This document shows positions 1 to 10,000 of a DNA stretch of 64,000 nt, in pieces. The notes below the pieces were generated by a model. It ran no database searches. It saw only the letters and a program-made list of their open reading frames with translations, and had not been told where the DNA came from. The DNA is from Cornus controversa (Eukaryota; Streptophyta; Magnoliopsida; Cornales; Cornaceae): NCBI GenBank assembly GCA_026545225.1, contig CM048849.1, positions 32,622,336 to 32,686,335 on the forward strand, in the 5' to 3' direction. A program made the position numbers and the translations under genes. Position 1 is the stretch's first letter. Every line of letters begins with the position of its first letter.

Positions 1-1600
1 ATTATGATCAATCGGATCATATTACGATCGATCATATTGCAAATTACGACCGATCGTCTGTCACATTACGATCTATCGTATTTCCAAAAAACATAATTAT
101 TTCAAAATGACAGGGAATTAATGCCATGTGGTAATACTAATATGAAGAGTAAACTGGTTGCATGAATATCACTTGTCATCAACAAGAGGATGCAGTTACA
201 AATAAGGGATGAGTAAGAATGCATGAGATGCAATAGAATTGGCTTGAGGCAATTTCTCCTGATGTGTATAGATATCTCTATAAGGTGTATGGAAATCTCT
301 CCTCTATATATATATGTTATGAGAGCTAAGAGCTATTTATTCGGTGCTTAGATCCATTATTTTTTTTTTTAAATTCCTGTTTAAATATATTTGATCTAAA
401 AACAATTTCATGCATAATACTTATAAAAAAAAAATCATGCGTAATGAATCAAAACGTGTATGCATTGTGCATAATGATGCATGATTATGATCTTTTGATC
501 TCCAATTGCTTTCTCTTCATAGGCCGCAAGTTTGAGGTAAACTCTAACTCTAACTAATAAACCTACTTTTGAAAATAAACAAAAATTTTAGACTTTGATT
601 CTTTTATTTTTAAATAAATTTATCAACACTAAGTTCTAATAACTTCACATTTCCTCCCCCCCAATTTCATGATAGAACTAAAATAAAATGACGTTATATA
701 AAAAATATAGAAGACATAAAATCCTTAAATATTGCTTCTCTTCTTAAAAAAAAAGGCTAAAATCCTGCAAAACATAGACAAACAATTATACCTATGCATC
801 ATATCAACTTAATGAAAGAAATAAAAGATAAATGAAGCATGGAAGAAAGCATAAAATATAAATTCACAATTTAGATTTGCAGTCTCCCGCTCAAGCATAA
901 ATCATACGATAACTTTATCCTCTTTCTCTCTCTTTTTTTTTTGTAGGTCACAAAATTACAAATTAAGCAATGTAATACAATTTATATCAATTACATGTTA
1001 ATCATACAAATGAAATAGAATTTGTCCTTTAAAACACTAAGTTCTAATGACAAACATTGATAATTTTTAGAGTAAATTTATTGCTTTGAGGGTATTAACT
1101 AAAGAGGGAATTTTATTTTAAATTTGCTCCTTTAATATTTTTGTATTGTTTTATGTTTAACTTAACCAAATATATAAAAACTTTCTCAAATAAAATGTTT
1201 TTTGTGATTTTTTCGAAATTTTCAAGTTCTTTTAAATTAATTATGCCATTATTTCAAATTTGGTTATATCGTCATACAACATTCAAAAGCTCACACACTA
1301 GTCTCCACAAATTTTCTCAAAAATTGACCAAAATATTCCATTTAACAGTTTTGTTCACTTAGTAACTGATAGTAAATCATTCAAAAGCCCCATTGTGTTT
1401 TGTGCTTTAACTTCCAATAATTATAAGCACAATCCAATTTGTGTCCAAGATAATTTTTGAAATGAATTCTCAAATCTTTAGTGATACATGAATACATGTC
1501 ATGAAATATTTGAGGTAATTCATATAATGTAATTGTTTAGCACAAGCTCATCTCATTAATTATTATGGCGTCTTGCACACTAGTGAGTAGCCATTTCATT
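1..1600. other. AT-rich flank without a recognisable gene
   Basis: No open reading frame here resembles a known protein. The stretch is AT-rich with poly-A and poly-T runs. Positions 1-90 hold a cluster of imperfect GATCGAT-type palindromes, and 290-360 has a TATA-like run followed by a purine-rich stretch, which could be the tail of an LTR entering from the left. That reading is weak because no PBS or partner LTR is visible. Confidence 0.4.
4..85. repeat. Cluster of degenerate GATCGAT palindromes
   Basis: Five or six imperfect copies of a motif like TTACGATCGATCAT or GATCATATTACGATC follow each other within about 80 bases, in direct and inverted orientation. Clusters of the same style occur inside LTRs elsewhere in the window (9990-10215, 60460-60600 and 63060-63285), so this is probably also LTR-derived. 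The function is unknown. Confidence 0.45.
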
Positions 1601-1724
1601 TTTTCCCTTTCTAGTTGAAATTCACACGAGGGAAAAAAATAATTATGCATTGAACAATATAAATAGAATATCAATGATTCAACACATAGTTCGAAAAAGA
1701 TAATTTTTTTTCTAGTTGAAATTC

Positions 1725-1890
1725 ACACGAGGGTGGGCCTTGGCGCAACGGTAAGGTTGCTCGATTGTGACTTGGAGGTCACGGGTTCAAAACCAGAAAC
1801 AGTCTCTTCATGCATAAGCAAGGTTGCGTACATTTGACCCTCCCCAGACCTCGTAATGGCAGGAGCCTCGCGCACTGGGCTACCCCTTTT
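1725..1890 (+). mobile_element. tRNA-derived SINE (Au-SINE-like)
   Basis: The head GGTGGGCCTTGGCGCAACGG carries a pol III box A, and GGTTCAAAACC is a good box B about 35 bp further on. The body continues with the pyrimidine-rich, CCCCAGACC-type segment and ends in a short T-run, as in the plant Au SINE family. The element is flanked by the direct repeat TAGTTGAAATTC at 1713-1724 and 1891-1902, which fits a target-site duplication. It is non-coding and depends on LINE machinery. Confidence 0.85.
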
Positions 1891-1901
1891 TAGTTGAAAT
1901 T

Positions 1902-1962
1902 CCTCACCCACTATGCCCTTATAGGGACTTGAACCCTTGACTTTCTACTTTGAAAGGTGAGG
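1902..1962 (-). repeat. tRNA-like repeat fragment
   Basis: On the minus strand the ends CCTCACC and GGTGAGG can pair like an acceptor stem, and AGGGTTCAAGTCCCT forms a T-arm with a box-B-like loop. At about 61 bases it lacks room for normal D and anticodon arms, so it is not a functional tRNA. It looks like a tRNA-related repeat that the adjacent SINE may have inserted into. Confidence 0.4.
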
Positions 1963-1975
1963 AAGTATCACTAGT

Positions 1976-2395
1976 TTATAGTCTTTGGTGGTGGTAGACA
2001 GTTCTTTCCATAGATATAAGTACATACATATTCTTTTTCTTTATTATTATTATTTTTATTTTACCTGTATGGGTTGCTTCAGGTAATCCTATAGGTAGCC
2101 CTTTTCATGATTTCAACAGTCTTAAAGAGGTGCATGTACCTTTTTACCATTTCAATCTCCAATTGATTTCTCTTCATAATCCATGGATCTGAGGTACATT
2201 CTAACTAACTAAACCAACTTTTGAGAATAAAACCGAAGTTACAGACTCCAGCTTTTGTTACGAGATTTGTCAACACAAGTTCTAATAACTTCACAAATAT
2301 ATATATGAATCCGTGATTCTTAAACACAGAGAGTGGATTGTCATTGAGAAAAAATGGTTTTTACATTTTTGAGGGAAAAACGCAAGAATCATAGT
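1976..2395. other. Unannotated AT-rich stretch
   Basis: Nothing recognisable was seen here apart from short AT tracts. Part of it (around 2150-2290) loosely resembles 500-660, including TCTAACTAACTAA-like and TTCTAATAACTTCACA-like words, so an old segmental duplication is possible. Confidence 0.35.
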
Positions 2396-2856
2396 CATTG
2401 ATATATCAGATTCAAACTTTCTGTCTGATCTAGTTAATCATAGAGTGAGGAACAAAAAAAATCCTCATCAGTATTTACATGTGATCTCGACTAAAGTGTG
2501 GAACTCCAGCATTTATATCAACTGGCTTTTTCATCATCAACCATCCATCCATCAAGCATTGTTTTGGAGAATGAAGAACTTGCTTGTTTGATTCCAGAAG
2601 TACTCCAAGGGAGTGGTTGCACAAATCATTGATATATCGGATTCAAACTTTCTTTCTGATCTAGTTGATAGAGTGAGGAACATAAAAAATCCTCATCAGT
2701 ATTTACATGTGATCTCGACTAAAGTGTGGAACTTCAGCATTTATATCGACTGGCTTTTGCATGATCAACCATCCATCAAGGCTTGTTTTGGAGAATAAAG
2801 AACTAGCTTGTTTGATTTGAGAAGTACTCCAAGGGAGTGGTTGCACAAATCACTAG
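2396..2856 (+). repeat. Tandem duplication of a 231-bp unit
   Basis: The unit beginning CATTGATATATC occurs at 2396 and again at 2627, with small indels and substitutions, and ends near GTGGTTGCACAAATCA. The second copy keeps a 61-codon open frame (2613-2798) with a plausible protein-like composition, while the first copy is broken by indels. I do not recognise the product. It may be a decayed exon of an unrelated gene. Confidence 0.75.
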
Positions 2857-3881
2857 TGAAGAACAACAGGTTGTCAGGTTAGTAATGACATTGACTTGGA
2901 TAGCTGCAGTTGGTGATTTTGAAGGTACTAGAGTCTGTACTAGTTGTTAACTCGGTAATCAGAGGTAAATCAACAATGGGTATTCCTAGGGTTAGACATT
3001 GGTTTTCTAGGTTGTTCACTTTTTCTTTATGGTGGATTTAGTTGCTCTGGACTAGGTCCTCTAGGGGTTTTCCATGTAAAGAATCTGGTTTTCGACTTTA
3101 CGTTTGATTTGCTTCATTTTGCTTATGGTTGATGAATGATTGACTTCTTATTTGGTTTATCCCTACTAGGTTGTTTATTTATTTTTATTTTTTAATAAAA
3201 AAAGGGCAAGGAAAAATGGAGCAATAATCAATCATATCACAATTGACCTACTCAGAAAAAACCTATAACCTCATCCGTCAAGTAGATTAATAACTTAATA
3301 AACTCAAAGCCTTCTGCAACGCAAATCTTAGAGTTATTTATTTGAGTCCTATTTGTTATGTATTATTGCATCTTGTGTGGGACAAAGACAATAGACTGAT
3401 GCCGAGTCTTTGCATTGCCTGGGAAGTCGCAATTGGGACTGACACTTGAGACTTTAAACTGTGTTCAGCATCTTACTTGTTTGATTTTGCTTGAGAACTT
3501 CAGAAAGTGAGCTCTTGAATTTTCACCAGAGCTCTTCCAATTTTCTTATGGCTTGTAGGTTTGATGAAATGCTAGCTAGTTTGGTGTCACCTCTTCATTT
3601 CATGGTTTAAGATCACACTTCGATACAATGAACGCTTTTGTGTCTAATTGTTAAACTGGGGTTCCTCTTAAGGATTATCCTATCTTTTATGTTTCATTGT
3701 AGTTGGCTCATTTTCTTCGTTTTGCTTTTCAAGGGGCTAGAGATTCTGTTTAATGCAAATCTCACTTTTCTGATTTCCAAAAATAGAAAAAAAAGAACTG
3801 TATTTGTAGATTCTATATACCTAGAAAATTTTAATTTGCCTGTTGACTCAATCACTTGTGTTTTATTGTTTGGTTCTACAG
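2857..3881. other. Flank or intron upstream of the first recognised QTRT2 exon
   Basis: Mostly unremarkable AT-rich sequence. Positions 3584-3604 read VSPLHFM in frame. As I recall plant QTRT2 sequences, a motif like SPLHF directly precedes MEGLSS, so this may be the 3' end of the preceding coding exon. The bases CATGG occur both at 3601-3605 and at 3882-3886. No splice choice gives both GT-AG borders and an open frame. The remaining N-terminal coding sequence was not found. Confidence 0.4.
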
Positions 3882-4056
3882 CATGGAGGGTCTTTCCTCC
3901 AAAACAATAGCAAATATTGGAGGACTGCACAAGATGCTTGGTTTGCATGAATATGGATTTGCTGCAGTCCTAAGGGATTCTGTTGTATGTCTTCCAGAAT
4001 GCAATAGCACTAACAAGACTGGAGCGTCTTTTGAGACTCCTTGTGGTCGTCTCTTG
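3882..4056 (+). CDS. QTRT2: QTRT2 exon A
   Basis: The acceptor TTCTACAG precedes the exon and the donor GTACTT follows it. It encodes [14 protein letters not shown] through FETPCGRLL. The first base completes a codon from a missing upstream exon. The ATG at 3883 could act as an alternative start but would omit the conserved N-terminus. Confidence 0.88.
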
Positions 4057-7000
4057 GTACTTCTACTGGATTTTTTTCTTAATTGCATGAACTTCCCTTT
4101 TACTTGGTCTTTTTCTTTTTTGTTGGATTAATTGCTGGATTTTTCCAAATCATTGTATGCATACAGATAAAACCTGCAGAGTTTTTGGGACTGATTTCTT
4201 CCATGAAACCAAACTTATGGGCCTCTTTGGCCGATGAAGTACCGGCTTGGGTTTCCGAGAAGAGGAATAAAACCTCAGTAGATCGTACTGTGAGATGGCT
4301 TGATGATTGTATTAATTTAAACATGGTAAATACTGTCTGCATACTTGCGTCTTTTATTTTGACAAGTAGGATTTTATAGAAGGCGCTCAAGAGGGGAGCG
4401 CTCCCAAGAGGATACACAAAATTTTATTTTGGATTTAATAAGAATCATTGTTTGAAATCCATATTTAATATATTGGTAGTCACCATGTCATATAATATTG
4501 TTGTGAATTGCAGAATACATTCTTTGAGTTTAGATTTGAAATATTATTTCCTGACAAGAAGATGGTTTATAAACACCTTAGTGCATATTCATCAGATTCA
4601 AACTCCATCAATTTGGTAATTCATGACTAGTGTATTGATATTCAACTTGTGGAAGCCGAGAACTGGCCGTTTGTCCGAAACCTATTTGCATATAATTGAT
4701 AAAAATGTTATTGCAGTTGTGCTTTTGGGAAAAAAAGAAAAAGAAAATGATGTAGGACATAATTTTTGACAAAGTTATTTTGAACCGAGGAGACCCATTC
4801 TCAATTGGAAATGACCCAATGAGCAAAACCCAGACATCTAATCTCTTTATCATGTTGACAAGAGGATATGTGGGACCTTGCACCGCTTCGGGATTTGGCA
4901 TCTGCAATGCCTCCTCCATCTGAGCAACTCCACGTCTTGCTCCACCATGGCCGGCACCACCACGACCGGCACCATCGCGTCCACCACATCCATTGCCTCT
5001 ACCAGCTCCAGACATCCTATTTTTTGTAATGAATAACAAATTCATTAATCCAATGATTAATCATACTTGAAACTGGAGTATAGTAAGAAAATAAATAATC
5101 TATCCTTTAGCTGGGTAATCTTAAACCTAGGACTTATTATAGGACTTATTTGTCTTTTTAAGGGAAAAGTAGGACTTAGTGTTAATTTTCCCAATAATAT
5201 TTTACCTATGAATCTGTAAATCCTTTTGTGTTTATTCACTATTGGAACTAATGGTTAGTCTGGGTAGCCAATGGTTGAATTCAGAATTGTTTGGTGGAGC
5301 TAATGGTTTTGCTTTATCGTGCTTTTTATGCCCTATCTCGGTTTTGTATTCCAATTTGTTGACATTGAATTACTTACTGAGAAAAATAACATTGCACTTG
5401 TATTAATCTGTGAACTGTAGACAGGTGGAGATGTTTTTGGAGCCATTGTTGGAGGCTCTAGCATAGAAGAACGCCGACGTTGTGCACAGGAAGTTGTCAG
5501 GCGAAATGTATCAGGTTACTACAACTCTTTTTCATTTTTTGTTATCTTGCCTGTTTAGTTAGAAGTCCTTTTCATTTTTTGTTATCTTGCCTGTTTAGTT
5601 CGAAGTCCATTTCATGTTTAATCATGACACTCTGATCTATCACATTATTCATTATGTATAGAGAATAGTGACTGCGCATGAGTAAATCCATATTGTATAT
5701 TAGCAATATATGTGGACGTATCCTCATAGTACTTATATAATATTGTGAATGGTAAATTTCACTTAGACCCATGAATTTTGGCCTTTGGCAAGGGGTGGCC
5801 ACACATTGAGAAATAGGCAGGACTCCCCTGCCAACAACGGCTATAATGTTCGTTGCACAACAATTAAGAAATGAAAAAAGTAAAAAATGCTGGGCTGACC
5901 CTTCCACAAAGCTAGACTCTCTATTCCACATAATACAACACCATATTAATTTAGTCTATGTTATTTTTCCACTATTTTAAATCAGTGTAAAATGCATATA
6001 AATATATATATATATTTGTATTTTAGTGGTTTAACATTTGGTTAAATAAATTAATTAATTTAAACTTCTTCTATACAAGAAGTGTAAGAACTGTGAGCAT
6101 TTTTGGCCGATTTTCTTTTTATTTCATTTAAATACAAATAAATGATTTAAATAATTATAAATATGTTTTAAATGTAAAATACATGTTTAAGGACCTTTAT
6201 AAGTATTTGGAGAAGTTTTGAGAGTGTTTGACAAAAATTGACTTTTTAGGGTCAAGTGGGCCCGAAAAATCCGAAAGTGTCGGAATGACACCAAATTTAG
6301 AGAGTAGCTTAAATAAAATATTTGATGCGTTACGGAATCGATTTCGTGTTCATAGGAGTTACGGAAATTGAAAACGGAGTCCGGGAAGGTTAAGTGAAAG
6401 GCTAGTGACATTTCGTAAATAAGTGAACTAGGTCTATAAATAGTAAAGTAGAGAATTACTGAATTCATTTTCATTCTCATCAGTCGCATAGAGAAAACAA
6501 TATATATTTATATAGAGTAATATCATCTTCTTCCCTTCTCCATTGATTTTGAGAGGTTTGGATCCACAATTGGAAGACGCCAAAGAAGAAGTTGGTCTAC
6601 GCATTGAGGGCTCGAATTTGATCCATCCGAAATCGAATTTGGATAAAGTTGATTTTTTTGTGAGAAATTGGGAAAATCATTTGGAAGCTCTTTCGAATTG
6701 AGGTAGGGATGCCTAACTCATGAAATCCGAGGTTTTTGTGAGTATATTGGTTGTTTATGGCAACCAATTGGTTATGTGGGTATAATTAGATGTCTTTAAA
6801 GGTTAAAGCATGCTAGATTATACTACTTAGTGATTTATTAATGTTAAATGATGTAATTACATGTTTATAATTGCCTTAGATGATTATATAAGCTTGTTGA
6901 GGTTGAATTGTGAGCAATTATGTGTATTCATGTATAATTGTAAAGGTGACACTTATGTGCTTGATAAAATGTCTTGGAAGTATGTTTAAATGTGAAACAT

Positions 7001-10000
7001 GTTTAATTATCTATCTAAGTGATATGAAATATGCAATATGTGAATCATGTTCAATGTGAGAGTATGTGATGTTTATTCGAAAATTGTGCAAGTATGACAA
7101 TCAAATGCTACATTAACTTGAATTGCATGTGTACGATTAATATGAGCATTTTGAATCTATCTTTATTCATTGGGAAGTACATGGTGAGGGTGGTGAGTTC
7201 AATTGGGGTAGTAAAGTCCACTTGATGAATGGCGAGGTATTCCGGTAAAGGTAACCCTCATGGAGTGATCCGGTAAAGGAGCTCCAATTAGATGGAAGAG
7301 GATACTCCCTAAAACGGAGTCCTACGATGAGATGATCTGGCAAAGGAGCCTTTGTTAGGTGGGATTGGGTGGGCCGTAAAACCGGAACCCAATAAATGTG
7401 TAGAGAGTACGAGGGAGTTATGCAAATTGCTTATGATATGGTTGTGATGGACGGATATTTGCTTAACGTGATTAAATACAAATGTATATTTATGTGGTAT
7501 TCACGGAACTTGCGGAATTGTGTTTTAGACATTCCTACTGAGTGTGTTGTAGCTCATCCAACGAGTATTAACTCTTTTCAGGAAATGGGAAAGAAGTGGA
7601 GTCTCCCCAACGATAAAGTTGGCGTGAAGTGGTTTTGGTTCATTTAAAGACTTTAAACAACTTATTTAAATGCATGTCCGAATTGTGGACTATTTGCATG
7701 TGACAAACATGTTGTTAGGTTGACTCAAATTCCTATTGTGATTAGGTTTCCATTATAGAGTTGTGTCTTATTAGCTAATTTCTTAGAAGGTAAGTGTTGG
7801 TCTCAAGGAAGTAAAGTACTTGTTAGGCAAGTCTTGAGCTTTAAGGAATTTGTAATCCTTTTCCACCAAGGAATTGGGTTTTGGGCACTATAAATAGTTA
7901 CCTATGTTATAGGTTGAGACAAGTGAGAAAAAAGATGCAATACTCTCATTGTATTTGAGAGGTCTATTGTTTTGAAAGGGCAACTCTTGCGTAGAGGTAA
8001 TATTCTCATTGTTATTGGGAGGAGACTTAGAGAGAGAATTCTTGTTTAGAATTTGTGATTTTCTTTTGAGTGAGATTGGGTGTACAAGGGTTGAGAGTTG
8101 AGTGTACTCTTGATACAATTCTTCAACTTGTATTGTTACAATCTATATAGTGAAATCGAGCTCTCCGTGGACGTAGACTTGTTTAGCCGAACCACGTATA
8201 ATTCTTGGTGTGTTCTTGTAAATTTCTTCGTGCTTGTTTACTTATCATCACATCGTAATATTTGGTGATTCGTGATTAGAGGCTTATTTCTCAATAAATT
8301 GGTATTAGAGTTTCAAGGTTACACACAAGGTGTTTGATAAAAGTCTTGTCTAGATTTTTCTTTATAATACAAGTGTTGTTCATCTTGGGCACTTGTGACA
8401 ATCATGGCCAGTAATATTGCCACACAGTACAAGATGGAGAGATTTGATGGTAAGGGTAGCTTCACTCTATGGCAAAAGAGGGTGAAGGACATCCTAGTTC
8501 AACAAGGCTTAGCGCTGGCATTGAAAGGGAAGGATGGAATCATGGAAAGTCGAAAAAAATGTCAGGTGATGATTGGCAGGATATAGAGTTAAGGTGTGTT
8601 AGCACTATTCGACTCTGTATTGGGGATGTTCTCACAATTTACAAATGTGACTCTTACTTAACATGAGTGGTTTTTAGATTCACCTAAGTTGCGGTGTAAT
8701 TTAATTTTCTTGAGCCGGTTGGACTCCATGCAAGTGGCCCATTGTAGGGGAGTCATGATAACCATGGGTTGCATGGTATTAATACAAAGAGAACAAAGTA
8801 GAGGTTTGTTCCGTCTGGTAGGGAGTGCCAATGGCACTTAGGCCTCGATTGTGGATAGGAAACGAGGTGCACATGGTAACAAGATCTTGAGATGTGTTTC
8901 GTTTGATTTATCGAAGACACGGGTTGCACGTTTTCCGACAAACGTGGGTGAGAAGAAAGTTCCTGCTTGGAGAAGGGTTGCATCGAAGCCCCCTTCCAAA
9001 GTCACTTGATAGTGTTGACTTGATACAATTGCATGAATACATTGGCCGTGTGGATCAAGGGGAGTATTGTTTCATACTTGATTCGGGTTATGTAGCTGGA
9101 GTTGAAAGGTTGATGGATTGTTTGTGGATTTGTAGACGGAAGTCTCGTGTATTGAAGATTTGTCAAAATTTTTGCCAAGGGGGAGATTTGTTAGGTTGGC
9201 TCAAATTCCTATTGTGATTAGGTTTCCATTATAGAGTTGTGTCTTATTAGGTAATTTCTTTTAAGGAAAGTCTTAGTCTCAAGGAAGGAAAGTACTTGTT
9301 AGGCAAGTCTTGAGCTCTAAGGAATTGTAATCCTCATCCACCAAGGAATTCGGTTTTGGGCTCTATTACCTATGTTGTAGGTTGAGACAAGTGAGAAGAA
9401 AAGATGTAATACTCTCATTGTATTTGAGAGGTCATTCTTATTGTTATTGAGAGAACACTTAGGGAGAGAATTCTTGTTTACAATTTGTGATTTCCTTTTG
9501 AGTGAGATTGGGTGTACAAGGGTTAAGGGTCGAGAGTTGAGTGTACTCTTGATACAATTCTTCAACTTGTACTGTTACAATCTATATAGTGAAATTGGGC
9601 TCTCCGTGGACGTAGGCTTGTTTAGCCAAACCACGTATAATTCTTGGTGTGTTCTTGTAAATTTCTTCGTACTTATTTACTCATCATCACATCGTAATAT
9701 TTGGTGGTTCGTGATTGGGGGCTTATTTCTCAACACATATAATCACCATTTATGTTTCGGAAACATGTACTATTTATGCCTTATGATTTCATACATTATG
9801 GGCATGGTTTTTGAGCATGGTAGAATGCTAGACGATTTAAATGACGATCCTTTGTTTATGTTTATTTCTATATGTATAAACTCGTGGGAATGATTGTGTT
9901 GATGTAGTGGTGAAATGAGAGGTATGTATGCTAAGAATGGGGACCAAAGTGTGAGAATGACACTTAGAAAAATTCTGCAGAGTATCAGTATTTGAGGATT

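Larger units (their letters stand above)
7713..9735 (+). mobile_element. Gag-only (TR-GAG-like) copia element, complete with LTRs
   Basis: LTRs at 7713-8296 and 9189-9735 share the start TGTTAGGTTG and the end TTTCTCAACA (ATA in the first). A PBS-like TGGTATTAGAG follows the first LTR at 8300-8310, and the purine tract CCAAGGGGGAGATT precedes the second. The flanks CATGT (7708-7712) and CATAT (9736-9740) look like a target duplication with one change. The internal part is only 892 bp and codes for nothing beyond a gag N-terminus, so the element must have moved using another element's enzymes. It sits inside the solo gypsy LTR. Confidence 0.85.

Noticed and set aside
1..90. Palindrome cluster as a replication origin or CRISPR array
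   Set aside because: The units are irregular, overlapping and of LTR style; there are no constant repeats with unique spacers.
1902..1962. Functional tRNA gene
   Set aside because: Only about 61 bases between acceptor-like ends and no room for complete D and anticodon arms.
3638..3910. 90-codon plus-strand frame as the QTRT2 N-terminal exon
   Set aside because: It is hydrophobic, unlike the family N-terminus, and overlaps exon A in the wrong frame.
5572..5931. 119-codon minus-strand frame in the large intron
   Set aside because: No recognisable domain, AT-driven composition and no repeat borders; most likely a chance frame.
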